Shown piece by piece: positions 42,451 to 51,684 of a stretch of 64,000 nt of DNA. This DNA comes from Sphingosinicella humi (GTDB taxonomy: Bacteria; Pseudomonadota; Alphaproteobacteria; Sphingomonadales; Sphingomonadaceae), in assembly GCF_003129465.1 (NCBI RefSeq), contig NZ_QFFF01000001.1:2527501-2591500 (forward strand). Reading direction: 5' to 3'. The position numbers were made by a program, and so were the translations under genes. The notes below the pieces were generated by a model that did no database searches, was not told the DNA's origin, and worked only from the letters and a program-made list of their open reading frames with translations. Numbering within the stretch: position 1 is the stretch's first letter; every line of letters starts with the position of its first letter.

Positions 42451-44646
42451 ATGCGTAACATCCTTTTGGCGGCCGCTGTCCTCGCCGCCGCCTCTCCCGC
42501 AGCCGCCGAAGTGCTCACGCTCGAACGGATTTTCGGAAGTCCTTCGCTGGAGGGGTCGATTCCGCGCCTGCCTCGCCTGTCGCCGAATGGCGAGCTGGTG
42601 ACCTTGCTCCGCAACCGTGCCGAAGATCGCGAGCGCTACGATCTCTGGGCCATCGACACGGCGACGGGTGAGGCCCGGATGCTGGTCGACTCCCTCAGGA
42701 TCGGCAGCGGTGCCGAAGTCTCCGAGGAAGAAAAGATGCGGCGCGAGCGGGCACGCATCGCCGGCACCAAGGGTATCGTCGCCTATGACTGGTCGCCCAA
42801 CGGGGAGACCATTCTCGTGCCACTGGATGGCGATCTCTATCTCGCATCGCTTGACGGCGAGATCCGCCGGCTGACGGAAACCGCGGCAACCGAGCTCGAT
42901 GCGCAGGTTTCCGAGACGGGCCGCTATCTCTCCTTCGTCCGCGACAAGAATCTCCTTGTGATGGACGTCGCGGCCGGGAAGGAACGCGCGCTCACGAGCG
43001 ACGGGGCGGGGCCGATCAGCTGGGGGTCGGCGGAGTTCGTCGCGAACGAGGAAATGGGCCGCGACCAGGGCCATTGGTGGTCGCCCGACGACCGCCATAT
43101 CGCCGTCGCCCGTGTCGACGAGAGCGGAGTCGAGGTCGTCACCCGCGCCGCCATCGGCGCCGACGGGACCCGCCTTTACGAGCAGCGCTATCCGCTGGCC
43201 GGCACCGCCAACGCCGTCGTCGACCTCTATATCATGGCGCCCGACGGAAGCGGCCAGGTGAAGGCCGATCTCGGCTCCAATCCCGACATCTACGTCGCCC
43301 GGGTGGACTGGATGCCCGACGGCAGCGCGCTGCTCGTCCAGCGCCAGAGCCGCGACCAGAAGCGCATCGACCTGCTGCGCATCGACCCCGACACCGGGGC
43401 ATCGACGCTGCTCTTCACCGAGAGCTCCGACACCTGGGTGGCGGTGGACGACGACCTCAAGGCGCTGAAGGACGGCAGCCTCATCTGGTCGTCCAACCGC
43501 AGCGGCTTCAATCATCTCTATCGGTGGAAAGACGGTCGATGGACGGCGCTCACCCATGGCGATTGGGCCGTGGCGGAGCTGGACGGTGTCGATGAAGAAG
43601 CCGGGCGCGTCTATTTTACCGGCAACGTCGACGGACCGCTGGAGCAGCACCTCTATCGGGTCGATCTCGACAATCCCGGAAAGCCGGTTCGCCTCACCGA
43701 AAGCGGCTGGTGGAACAAGACCGAGATGGACGATGAGGCGAGCCGCGCCCTCGTCTATCGCGCGAGCCCGGAGCAGCCGTCGCAGGTCTATCTGGCCGAT
43801 CCGAACGGAAAGCGCCTGGCCTGGGTCGAGGAAAATGCCCTCGATGCGTCCCATCCCTATGCGCCCTATCTCGACAGCCATGTCCTGCCGACCTTCGGCA
43901 CCATCAAGGCTGCGGACGGAACCGACCTTCATTATGAGATGCTGAGCCCGCAGCGGGAGGCGGGCAAGCGCTATCCGGTCTTCGTCCAGGTCTATGGCGG
44001 TCCCACGGGGCGACAGGCGACGCGCAATTGGACCTCGCCGCTGCATCAATATCTGGTCGACCAAGGCTGGATCGTCTTCTCGATCGACAATCGCGGCACG
44101 CCCGATCGCGGCAAGGCCTTCGCCGACGCGCTTTATCTGAAGCTGGGGTCGGTGGAAGTCGAGGACCAGTTGGCGGGCGTGGAGTGGCTCAAGCAGCAGC
44201 CTTTCGTCGATCCGGAAAAGGTTGCGGTCTACGGCTGGTCCTATGGCGGTTATATGGTGGCGAAGCTCTTGGAAGCGGCTCCCGGCGCCTTTGCCGCGGG
44301 CGTGGCCGGCGCGCCCGTGACGCAATGGGAACTTTACGACACGCATTATACCGAACGGTATCTCGGCAACCCGTCGATCGATCCTGCGCCTTACAAGGCC
44401 GCGAGCGCCCTGCCGGACAGCGCGAAAATCGCCGATCCGCTGCTCCTCATCCACGGCATGGCCGACGACAATGTCGTGTTCGAGAACTCGACGGCGCTCA
44501 TCGCCAAGCTGCAGGCGGAGGGGCGGCCGTTCGAAATGATGGTCTATCCGGGCGCCACCCACGCCGTCACCGGCGAGGGCCGCCAGACCCATGTCTGGAA
44601 GTCGATCGAACGCTTCCTCGATCGCACGGTGAAGGCGGCGCCTTGA
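42451..44646 (+). CDS. exported S9 family peptidase, DPP-IV-like
   Basis: A 731-residue serine peptidase with signal peptide (1-19, AAA|EVL), an N-terminal DPP-IV-type beta-propeller (with the Glu-containing FVANEEMGRDQGHWWSPD that binds the substrate amino terminus) and a prolyl-oligopeptidase domain. Catalytic Ser597 is in GWSYGGYM, the Asp in HGMADDNVV and the His in GATHAVTG. It probably removes X-Pro dipeptides or related units from peptides in the periplasm. ATG 42451 is preferred because it begins the signal peptide. Confidence 0.92.
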   Translation: MRNILLAAAVLAAASPAAAEVLTLERIFGSPSLEGSIPRLPRLSPNGELVTLLRNRAEDRERYDLWAIDTATGEARMLVDSLRIGSGAEVSEEEKMRRERARIAGTKGIVAYDWSPNGETILVPLDGDLYLASLDGEIRRLTETAATELDAQVSETGRYLSFVRDKNLLVMDVAAGKERALTSDGAGPISWGSAEFVANEEMGRDQGHWWSPDDRHIAVARVDESGVEVVTRAAIGADGTRLYEQRYPLAGTANAVVDLYIMAPDGSGQVKADLGSNPDIYVARVDWMPDGSALLVQRQSRDQKRIDLLRIDPDTGASTLLFTESSDTWVAVDDDLKALKDGSLIWSSNRSGFNHLYRWKDGRWTALTHGDWAVAELDGVDEEAGRVYFTGNVDGPLEQHLYRVDLDNPGKPVRLTESGWWNKTEMDDEASRALVYRASPEQPSQVYLADPNGKRLAWVEENALDASHPYAPYLDSHVLPTFGTIKAADGTDLHYEMLSPQREAGKRYPVFVQVYGGPTGRQATRNWTSPLHQYLVDQGWIVFSIDNRGTPDRGKAFADALYLKLGSVEVEDQLAGVEWLKQQPFVDPEKVAVYGWSYGGYMVAKLLEAAPGAFAAGVAGAPVTQWELYDTHYTERYLGNPSIDPAPYKAASALPDSAKIADPLLLIHGMADDNVVFENSTALIAKLQAEGRPFEMMVYPGATHAVTGEGRQTHVWKSIERFLDRTVKAAP

Positions 44647-44652
44647 AGCCGT

Positions 44653-44676
44653 GGAGCGGCCGACGCCGGCCGCTCC
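44653..44676. terminator. hairpin between convergent genes
   Basis: A 9-bp perfect stem GGAGCGGCC/GGCCGCTCC fills the 33-base gap between the DPP-IV-like and DUF2189 genes. Neither strand has a clear T-run, so termination here is only likely, not certain. Confidence 0.5.
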
Positions 44677-44679
44677 GCT

Positions 44680-45495
44680 TCAATCCTGACAGTGCGGAAA
44701 GGCCGCGCGGTCGACCAGCCGGGTGTAAAGATGCCAGGTCGCATAGCCGAGCCAGGGCAGAACGGCCGCCAGTCCGATGAAGAGCGGGATCGATCCGAGC
44801 ACCAGCAGGGCGGCGACGATCAGGCCCCAGCGCATCATCAGGCCGGTGTTGCGGCGGAAGGCGGCGATGGAGGTCCTGACCGCCGTGCCTGCATCCACCT
44901 CGCAATCGACCAGCATCGGCAGCGACACCACGCTCACCGCCAACACGACGGCCGCGAAGCCGAGGCCGACCAGATTGCCTATGACGATCAGGCCCCAGCC
45001 CTCCGGCGTGGTGAACAGGCGCGTGAGGAAGGCGCCGACGGACTCCGGCGCGTTCATGCCCCACAACCCGACATAGAGGGCGCCCGCCGCGGCGACCCAC
45101 AGCATGAAGATGGTGACGAGCAGTGCCGCCACCACGCTGATGCCGTCCGCCGACGGCCGCTTGCGCACGTCCAGGAAGTGGGACCAGCCGGATTCCAGTC
45201 CGTCCTCCCGTCGCCGGGCGAGTTCGTAGAAGCCGATCGCGACGATCGGTCCCAGGAGGGATATGCCCGCCGCGATCGGGAAGAAGAGCGGCAGCAGGGC
45301 GCCGCCCATCGTCACCGTCGCCGCGATGATGCCGATCAGCGGGTAGAGGAGGCCGATGAAGATGAGGTCGCCGCGCATCGACATGAAATCGGCCCAGCCG
45401 TCCCTGAGGGCGATCCGAAGATCGTCCCGCCTGATGGTTCTAACGGGCGCGGTGCGCGCGGGGGAAGCGGCGGAAACAGGGTGAGCGACAGCCAT
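44680..45495 (-). CDS. DUF2189 domain-containing membrane protein
   Basis: A 271-residue integral membrane protein with about six helices. The family pattern is clear: RIALRDGWADFMSMRGDLIFIGLLYPLIG and FYELARRREDGLESGWSHFLDV. The function of DUF2189 is unknown. ATG 45495 lies six bases after GAGGAGG; an ATG adjacent to that site (45501) is too close. Both neighbours are convergent or divergent, so it is a single-gene unit. Confidence 0.85.
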   Translation of the reverse strand: MAVAHPVSAASPARTAPVRTIRRDDLRIALRDGWADFMSMRGDLIFIGLLYPLIGIIAATVTMGGALLPLFFPIAAGISLLGPIVAIGFYELARRREDGLESGWSHFLDVRKRPSADGISVVAALLVTIFMLWVAAAGALYVGLWGMNAPESVGAFLTRLFTTPEGWGLIVIGNLVGLGFAAVVLAVSVVSLPMLVDCEVDAGTAVRTSIAAFRRNTGLMMRWGLIVAALLVLGSIPLFIGLAAVLPWLGYATWHLYTRLVDRAAFPHCQD

Positions 45496-45685
45496 CGGCA
45501 TCCTCCTCTTGAGAGGCGGCGGCCTTCCCGCGCTGCTGGCGGGTCGAGCGCCGCCTGATCCCAACCATAGCAGAGCCGGCCTTGCATCGCGAGATGCTTG
45601 TGCTGTGGGCACGCGATCTCGATTGCCGCTTGGATAAGCGGTGCCAGGTGACTAGATCGGCGGCCAACCAATGGGAGACGCAAGC

Positions 45686-46714
45686 ATGGGCTATCGGGTT
45701 GTCGTCGTGGGCGCCACGGGCAATGTCGGGCGGGAGATACTCAACATCCTCGCCGAGCGGGAATTCCCGTTGGACGAGATCGCCGTCGTCGCCAGCCCCC
45801 GCTCCACGGGCGACGAGATCGACTTCGGCGACAGCGGCCGGATGCTCAAGGTTAAGAATATCGAGCATTTCGATTTCGCGGGCTGGGACATTGCCCTGTT
45901 CGCCGCCGGCTCCGAAGTGTCGAAAGTCTATGCGCCCAAGGCCGCTGGGGCGGGCTGCACGGTGATCGACAACAGCTCGCTCTACCGGATGGACCCGGAC
46001 GTGCCGCTGATCGTGCCGGAGGTGAATGCCGAGGCGATTGCGGGCTATCGCAAGAAGAACATCATCGCCAATCCCAACTGCTCGACCGCCCAGATGGTCG
46101 TGGCGCTGAAGCCGCTCCATGACGCGGCGAAGATCAAGCGGGTGGTCGTTGCCACCTATCAGTCCGTGTCCGGCGCCGGGAAGGTCGGAATGGACGAGTT
46201 GTTCGAGCAGAGCCGCGACATCTTCGTCGGCGACATGGCCGAGCCCAAGAAGTTCACCAAGCAGATTGCCTTCAACGTCATCCCGCACATCGACAGCTTC
46301 CTCGAGGACGGATCGACCAAGGAAGAATGGAAGATGGTGGTCGAGACCAAGAAGATCCTCGACCCCAAGATCAAGGTGACGGCCACCTGCGTGCGGGTGC
46401 CTGTCTTCGTCGGCCATTCCGAGGCGATCAACATCGAGTTCGAGGATGAGATCAGCGCCGAGCAGGCGCAGAAGATCCTGCGCGAGTCGCCCGGCGTGAT
46501 GCTCGTCGACAAGCGCGAGGACGGCGGTTACGTTACCCCGGTCGAGGCCGTGGGCGAATATGCCACTTATGTCAGTCGCGTCCGCGAGGACCCAACGGTG
46601 GAGAACGGCCTCTCCCTCTGGTGCGTCTCCGACAATCTCAGGAAAGGCGCGGCCCTCAACGCCGTCCAGATCGCCGAACTGCTCGGCCGCAAGCATCTCC
46701 AGAAGGCGGCTTGA
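45686..46714 (+). CDS. asd: aspartate-semialdehyde dehydrogenase
   Basis: A 342-residue enzyme reducing aspartyl phosphate, leading to lysine, diaminopimelate, threonine and methionine. NADP-binding GATGNVGRE (9-17), the nucleophile Cys132 (ANPNCSTAQM) and the substrate-binding CVRVPVFVGHSEAINIEFE are intact. ATG 45686 follows GGGAG; an in-frame ATG 15 bases earlier is less suited. It is translationally coupled to the next gene. Confidence 0.96.
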   Translation: MGYRVVVVGATGNVGREILNILAEREFPLDEIAVVASPRSTGDEIDFGDSGRMLKVKNIEHFDFAGWDIALFAAGSEVSKVYAPKAAGAGCTVIDNSSLYRMDPDVPLIVPEVNAEAIAGYRKKNIIANPNCSTAQMVVALKPLHDAAKIKRVVVATYQSVSGAGKVGMDELFEQSRDIFVGDMAEPKKFTKQIAFNVIPHIDSFLEDGSTKEEWKMVVETKKILDPKIKVTATCVRVPVFVGHSEAINIEFEDEISAEQAQKILRESPGVMLVDKREDGGYVTPVEAVGEYATYVSRVREDPTVENGLSLWCVSDNLRKGAALNAVQIAELLGRKHLQKAA

Positions 46715-47487
46715 GCGTCTTGGCAGGCTCTCCGACCGACGTTCCGGTCCAGCGGTTCAGCGCGCGCGACGGCGTCAGCCTGGCCTGGCGGGAGATGGGT
46801 GAGGGGCGACCTCTGCTCCTCATCCACGGCTATGTCTCGAACGCTTTCGTCAACTGGATCCGCTACGGTCACGCCCGCCACATTGCCGATGCGGGCTTCC
46901 GGGTGATCATGCCGGACCTTAGAGGCCATGGCGACAGCGACAAACCGCACGATCCCGCCTGCTACAAGCCGGACGTGCTCGCCGACGACGCCTTCGATCT
47001 CGTCCGCCACCTCGGCCTCACCGACTATGATCTGGCCGGTTATTCGCTCGGGGCGCGCACGTCCGTCCGCATGATGGCCAAGGGCGCGAAGCCGCGGCGG
47101 GCGGTGCTGTCGGGCATGGGCCTTGATGGCATCCTCAACACCCAAGGGCGGGGCGGCTATTTCCGGCATGTGCTGACGAACATCGGCAGCTTCGAGCGCG
47201 GCTCGTCCGAATGGTTAACCGAGGCTTTTTTGAAGACCACTGACGGCGACCCGGAGGCGCTGCTGCTGATCCTCGACACTTTCGTCGACACCAGCCGGGA
47301 GGAATTGGCGGCGATCGATCTGCCGGTGCTCGTCGTTACCGGCGACGATGACGATGACAACGGCTCAGGCGAAGCGCTGGCCGAAGCGCTCCCTCACGGC
47401 CGCTTCGAGAGGATCCCCGGCAATCATATGAGCGCGGTCACCAAGCCCGAACTCGGACGAGCGATCGCAAGCTTCCTAGCGTCTTGA
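46711..47487 (+). CDS. alpha/beta hydrolase
   Basis: A 258-residue alpha/beta-fold hydrolase: LLLIHGYVSN (oxyanion region), PDLRGHGDSDKP, nucleophile Ser112 in GYSLGA, acid in VVTGDDDDDNGSG and His in IPGNHMSAV. The substrate is unknown. It starts at TTG 46711, overlapping the asd stop as TTGA; another TTG nine bases on is possible. Confidence 0.87.
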   Translation: MSVLAGSPTDVPVQRFSARDGVSLAWREMGEGRPLLLIHGYVSNAFVNWIRYGHARHIADAGFRVIMPDLRGHGDSDKPHDPACYKPDVLADDAFDLVRHLGLTDYDLAGYSLGARTSVRMMAKGAKPRRAVLSGMGLDGILNTQGRGGYFRHVLTNIGSFERGSSEWLTEAFLKTTDGDPEALLLILDTFVDTSREELAAIDLPVLVVTGDDDDDNGSGEALAEALPHGRFERIPGNHMSAVTKPELGRAIASFLAS

Positions 47488-47550
47488 CCGGTGCACGGCT
47501 CGGCGTCCAAGGTGCCGGCCAATTCCAGAACAGACCCGAGGATGCCGCCC

Positions 47551-49404
47551 ATGAAAGCCACCGTCTCCGCTTTCGCCGTCGCCGCCGCGTTGCTGGCCGC
47601 CGGCACCACCGCCATCGCCCAGGGCCAAGCCAATCGGCAGGCGCAGGCCACCACGACCCAGGCGGCGCCCACCGCCGCCGAGGCCGATGCGTTCGTCAAG
47701 CAGGCGGAGAAGGAGCTGTTCGACTTCTTCATCATCAATTCGCGTGCCCAGTGGGTGAACTCGACCTACATCACGCCGGACACGGACGCGCTCGCCGCGC
47801 ATTTCGGCACGATCGGCACCGAGATGTCGGTCCGCTTCGCCAATGAAGCGGCCAAATATCAGAAGGTGGCGGGCCTCAGCTACGACACCAAGCGCAAGCT
47901 CGACATATTGCGTTCCGGCCTCGTCCTACCGGCGCCGACCACGCCCGGCGCGGCCGCCGAATTGAACAAGATCGCCACCAGCCTTCAGTCCCAATATGGC
48001 AAGGGCAGGGGCACGCTGAACGGCAAGCCGATCAGCGGCAGCGATATCGAAGCGGCGATGGGGACGAACCGCAATCCCGCCGAATTGAAAGAGATGTGGA
48101 CGAGCTGGCACGACAATGTCGGCGCGCCGATGCGGCCGGAATATATCCGCATGGTCGAGATCGCCAATGCCGGCGCCAAGGAGCTGGGCTTCGCCGATAC
48201 CGGCGCAATGTGGCGCTCGGTCTACGACATGCCGCCCGACGATTTCGCGGCGCTTACCGACAAGCTCTGGGGCGAGGTAAAGCCGCTCTACGACCAGCTC
48301 CATTGCTACACGCGCGGCAAATTGAACGAGAAATATGGCGACGAGGTGCAGCCCGCGACGGGACCCATCCGCGCCGACCTCCTTGGCAATATGTGGGCGC
48401 AGGAATGGGGCAATATCTACCCGATCGTCGCGCCCGAAGGTGCCGGCGATATCGGCTACGACCTCACCGACCTGCTGAAGACCAAGGGTTACACGCCGGA
48501 GAAGATCGTCAAGACGGGCGAAGGCTTCTTCAGCTCGCTCGGCTTCGCGCCGCTGCCGGCAAGCTTCTGGCAGAACTCGATGATCGTGAAGCCGCAGGAT
48601 CGCGAGGTCGTCTGCCACGCCTCGGCCTGGAACATCGACAATGTCGACGACCTCAGGATCAAGATGTGCACGAAGGTCAATGCCGACGACTTCGTGACCG
48701 TGCACCACGAGCTCGGCCACAATTATTATCAGCGCGCCTATAATAAGCAGCCGCTGCTGTATCAGAACGGCGCCAATGACGGCTTCCACGAGGCCATCGG
48801 CGACACCGTCGCCCTCTCGATCACGCCGCAATATCTGGTCCAGATCGGGCTCTTGCAGGAGAACCAGATCCCGTCGGCGGACAAGGATATCGGCCTTCTT
48901 CTCCGCCAGGCGATGGACAAGGTCGCCTTCCTGCCGTTCGGCCTGCTCATCGACAAATGGCGCTGGAACGTGTTTGACGGCTCGATCCAGCCCAACGAAT
49001 ATAACAAGGCGTGGAACGACCTCCGCCTCGAATATCAGGGCATCGTGCCGCCGGTGCCGCGCACCGAGGAGCATTTCGATCCGGGTGCCAAATATCACAT
49101 TCCCGGCAATACGCCCTACACCCGCTACTTCCTCGCCCGCATCCTCCAATTCCAGTTCTACAAGGCGGCGTGCGAGCAGGCCGGCTGGAAGGGCCCGCTG
49201 CACCGCTGCTCCTTCTACAACAACAAAGAGGTCGGCCAGCGCCTCAACGCCATGCTCGAAATGGGTGCCTCCAAGCCCTGGCCGGACGCGCTCGAAGCCT
49301 TCACCGGCACCCGCGAGATGTCGGGCAAGGCCCTGCTCGAATATTTCGCGCCGCTCTCCGCGTGGCTGAAGCAGCAGAACCAGGGCAAGCAGTGCGGCTG
49401 GTAA
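47551..49404 (+). CDS. M2 family peptidyl-dipeptidase (ACE homologue), exported
   Basis: A 617-residue zinc peptidase with signal peptide (1-23, AIA|QGQ) and the gluzincin motif HHELGH (His386, Glu387, His390) followed by Glu414 in GFHEAIGD. The text around it (YYQRAYNKQPLLYQNGANDGFHEA) is characteristic of angiotensin-converting-enzyme homologues, which release C-terminal dipeptides. It is probably periplasmic. Together with two S9 enzymes and an M48 protease it adds to a marked peptide-degrading capacity. Confidence 0.92.
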   Translation: MKATVSAFAVAAALLAAGTTAIAQGQANRQAQATTTQAAPTAAEADAFVKQAEKELFDFFIINSRAQWVNSTYITPDTDALAAHFGTIGTEMSVRFANEAAKYQKVAGLSYDTKRKLDILRSGLVLPAPTTPGAAAELNKIATSLQSQYGKGRGTLNGKPISGSDIEAAMGTNRNPAELKEMWTSWHDNVGAPMRPEYIRMVEIANAGAKELGFADTGAMWRSVYDMPPDDFAALTDKLWGEVKPLYDQLHCYTRGKLNEKYGDEVQPATGPIRADLLGNMWAQEWGNIYPIVAPEGAGDIGYDLTDLLKTKGYTPEKIVKTGEGFFSSLGFAPLPASFWQNSMIVKPQDREVVCHASAWNIDNVDDLRIKMCTKVNADDFVTVHHELGHNYYQRAYNKQPLLYQNGANDGFHEAIGDTVALSITPQYLVQIGLLQENQIPSADKDIGLLLRQAMDKVAFLPFGLLIDKWRWNVFDGSIQPNEYNKAWNDLRLEYQGIVPPVPRTEEHFDPGAKYHIPGNTPYTRYFLARILQFQFYKAACEQAGWKGPLHRCSFYNNKEVGQRLNAMLEMGASKPWPDALEAFTGTREMSGKALLEYFAPLSAWLKQQNQGKQCGW

Positions 49405-49474
49405 ATCGCTGATACAGGTGGGATGGGGCAGGGGACGCGCCTCATCCCATTAGTCACAGCAAAGAGGAGCCGTT

Positions 49475-50017
49475 ATGAAAGCGGCCATGGTCGGCATTTT
49501 GGCGCTCGCCGGGGCGAGCGCAGCATCGGCGCAGGGCGTGGTTCCGCCCAGGTTCAATCCGCGCGCGCCGGAGAATAGCCAGATCCTCGCGAGCTTCAGC
49601 TACGCCTCCGTGGAATCGGTGCTGAGCGGCATCGGTGCCCGGTCTCAGCGTGCCGGCCAGCCGGGCCAGCCGGCGCTGCTGGTCAGCTTTCCGAACAATC
49701 GCAAGGCCGTGCTGATGTTCGGCTCGTGCAATGCCGACGGCAGCGCCTGCAAGGCGCTCAGCATCCAGTCCTACTGGACCCGCATCGCCCATGCGCCGCC
49801 TCAGCAGACGCAAGCCGCAATCGCCGACTTCAATCGACGTTACTCCTTCGCAAAGGCTTTCATTGCCGAGGACGGACGGCCGGCGCTGCAGCGTTACCTG
49901 ACCGCCGATTATGGGTTCGTGCGGGGCAACTTGGCTGTCAATTTGCTCGTCTTCGCCAACCAGGCCGAGCGCTTCGCCCGCGACGTGCTGGGGCCGCTGG
50001 AGGCAAGCGGGAAATAG
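49475..50017 (+). CDS. exported YbjN domain-like protein
   Basis: A 180-residue protein with a signal peptide (1-19, ASA|QGV). The middle part, ASFSYASVESVLSGIG ... PALLVSFPNNRKAVLMFGSCNADGSACKALSIQSYW, and the FNRRYSFAKAFIAEDG segment resemble YbjN-type (type III secretion chaperone-like fold) exported proteins of alphaproteobacteria. Its role is unknown. AAAGAGGAG precedes the ATG. Confidence 0.7.
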   Translation: MKAAMVGILALAGASAASAQGVVPPRFNPRAPENSQILASFSYASVESVLSGIGARSQRAGQPGQPALLVSFPNNRKAVLMFGSCNADGSACKALSIQSYWTRIAHAPPQQTQAAIADFNRRYSFAKAFIAEDGRPALQRYLTADYGFVRGNLAVNLLVFANQAERFARDVLGPLEASGK

Positions 50018-50341
50018 TCAGACCCGCGGTTCCATCGGGATCGGCGGCTCCGCTTCCACCGAAGGTTCGCGCGGCGTGCGCGGCGCCGTCTGCTTGTGGG
50101 CAACGTCGCAGGCGGTGATGGCGTTGGCCATGACCGAGTTGACCCGCCGGCCATCGGGGCGGGCGTTGCGCTGGGCTATGGCGCGGGTGCCGAGCCAGGC
50201 GCCGGCCGTCGCCGCCACCGCGCCCCCGACCAGAGCGGCCGCCTTGATGGGTCTCCACTCAGCGCCGCCGGCAACCGAATCCGGCGGAGGCTCTCCGTGA
50301 CCCGTGCAATTGCTGTCGCGACGATCTTCGCTGGCGGCCAT
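50018..50341 (-). CDS. hypothetical protein with one hydrophobic segment
   Basis: A 107-residue protein of unknown function with one Ala/Gly-rich hydrophobic stretch (~35-55, AAALVGGAVAATAGAWLG), a polar N-terminus and a Pro/Glu-rich C-terminus. AGGAG lies before ATG 50341. Its stop directly abuts that of the convergent YbjN-like gene. Coding is supported by frame integrity and ribosome site only. Confidence 0.55.
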   Translation of the reverse strand: MAASEDRRDSNCTGHGEPPPDSVAGGAEWRPIKAAALVGGAVAATAGAWLGTRAIAQRNARPDGRRVNSVMANAITACDVAHKQTAPRTPREPSVEAEPPIPMEPRV

Positions 50342-50420
50342 GCTGATCTCCTGAACCGGAGGGATCGGCATCAATGCAGAGCGGCCGCGTCGGTTTCCTT
50401 CGTTCGACGGAGGGAGGCGG

Positions 50421-50449
50421 GAAAGGGGCGAGACGCGCTCGCCCCTTTC
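50421..50449 (-). terminator. terminator hairpin after the peroxiredoxin gene
   Basis: A 12-bp perfect stem GAAAGGGGCGAG/CTCGCCCCTTTC with a five-base loop, four bases beyond the peroxiredoxin stop. The minus-strand stem ends in CCCCTTTC, giving a short U-rich end. Confidence 0.7.
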
Positions 50450-50453
50450 AAGG

Positions 50454-50936
50454 TCACAGGCGTTCGAGCATGTAATCGGCGCTGCTGACGTTGAAGGCGC
50501 CGGGCTCCTCGACGTTGAGCTGCTCGACCGTGCCGTCGTTGACGATCATGGAGTAACGCTGGCCGCGCGTGCCCATGCCGTGCTTGGACGCGTCCATGGT
50601 GAGGCCGATTGCCTCGGCGAACTCGCCATTGCCGTCGGAGAGCATCGTCACCTTGTCATTGGCACCGCCCTGTTTGGACCAGGCGCCCATCACGAAGGCG
50701 TCGTTGACGGCGGTGCAGGCGATCTCGTCGACGCCCTTGGCCTTGAGGTCCGAAGCCCGCTCGACATAGCCGGGTAGATGGCGCGCCGAGCAGGTCGGCG
50801 TGAAGGCGCCGGGCACCGAAAAGAGCGCGACCTTGCGGCCCTTGAAGAACTCGTCGGAGTCGATCGGCTGGGGCCCGTCGGCAGTCGCCTTGATGAAAGT
50901 CGTCTTGGGAAGCTTGTCGCCGACGTTGATGCTCAT
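50454..50936 (-). CDS. peroxiredoxin (Prx5 type)
   Basis: A 160-residue thiol peroxidase. The peroxidatic Cys49 lies in PGAFTPTCSARHLPGYV, a Prx5-type active site, and a second Cys74 sits in DEIACTAVNDAFVMGAW. Members of this group reduce hydrogen and alkyl peroxides, often with glutaredoxin or glutathione. It is read divergently from yqgE. Confidence 0.92.
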   Translation of the reverse strand: MSINVGDKLPKTTFIKATADGPQPIDSDEFFKGRKVALFSVPGAFTPTCSARHLPGYVERASDLKAKGVDEIACTAVNDAFVMGAWSKQGGANDKVTMLSDGNGEFAEAIGLTMDASKHGMGTRGQRYSMIVNDGTVEQLNVEEPGAFNVSSADYMLERL

Positions 50937-51017
50937 CGCCCGTTCCTTTCGTTTGGGTCCATATCACTGCCGGCGCTCTAGCAGGGCCCGCGCGCCGCGC
51001 CTATAGGTGGGAAGACG

Positions 51018-51578
51018 ATGGAAGAGCCCAAATATCTCGTCGGCCAGTTGCTGCTGGCCATGCCCGGAATGAGCGATCCGCGCTTCGAGAAGGCGGTCAT
51101 CGCAATGTGCGTGCATGACGAGGGTGGGGCGCTTGGCATTGGCCTGGGCCGCCTGATGCCTCGCATCGGCTTTCATTCGCTGCTGGAGCAGCTCGGCATC
51201 GACAAAGGCGTCGCTCCGGACGTGCCAATCCATCACGGCGGGCCGGTCGAGCCCCAGCGCGGCTTCATCCTTCACACGCCCGATTGGGGCGGCGAAGGCA
51301 GCATCCATGTGGCGGATCGCTGGGTGCTCACCGCCACGCTCGACATCCTGCGGGCGATCGCGGAAGGAAAGGGGCCGTCGCGCTGGGCCGTGGCGCTCGG
51401 CTATGCCGGCTGGGGCGCGGGGCAGCTCGAAGAGGAGATGTGCCGCAACGGCTGGTTCACGACGCCGGGCAACGATGCGCTGCTTTACGATTGCGACGTC
51501 AATTCGCGCTGGGCTACGGCGTTCCAGACGGCCGGCGTCGACACTCGGCTATTGACCGCTGATTTCGGCACGGCTTGA
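51018..51578 (+). CDS. YqgE/AlgH family protein
   Basis: A 186-residue protein of the YqgE/AlgH family: YLVGQLLLAMPGMSDPRFEKAVIAMCVHDEGGALGI and HHGGPVEPQRGFILHTPDW, with ALGYAGWGAGQLEEEM near the end. A member of the family was linked to alginate regulation in Pseudomonas, but the general role is unknown. Confidence 0.93.
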   Translation: MEEPKYLVGQLLLAMPGMSDPRFEKAVIAMCVHDEGGALGIGLGRLMPRIGFHSLLEQLGIDKGVAPDVPIHHGGPVEPQRGFILHTPDWGGEGSIHVADRWVLTATLDILRAIAEGKGPSRWAVALGYAGWGAGQLEEEMCRNGWFTTPGNDALLYDCDVNSRWATAFQTAGVDTRLLTADFGTA

Positions 51579-51584
51579 AGTCAC

Positions 51585-51604
51585 ATATAAAGATATCTTT
51601 ATAT
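51585..51604. promoter_or_regulatory. perfect 20-bp palindrome upstream of ahcY, probable operator
   Basis: ATATAAAGATATCTTTATAT is a perfect 20-base palindrome, strikingly AT-rich against its surroundings, 80 bases before the ahcY start. In many Proteobacteria methionine-cycle genes including ahcY are controlled by the ArsR-family repressor SahR through AT-rich palindromes. This site is a candidate for such a regulator, though the exact motif could not be compared. Confidence 0.6.
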
Positions 51605-51684
51605 TTGTAATTGGCGGCTCCCCACGTTAAGGGCCAGCCAAGCCGCCGAAGCGGCGATTGCATCAATTTTTCAGGAGCATCCTC

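Noticed and set aside
42373-44592. 739-codon minus-strand frame opposite the DPP-IV-like peptidase
   Set aside because: Antisense shadow of a gene with intact catalytic triad and signal peptide.
51605-51684. Possible SAH riboswitch in the ahcY leader
   Set aside because: Only a short GCCGCC/GGCGGC-type hairpin is present; I could not lay out the expected conserved core, so the palindrome is the better regulatory candidate.
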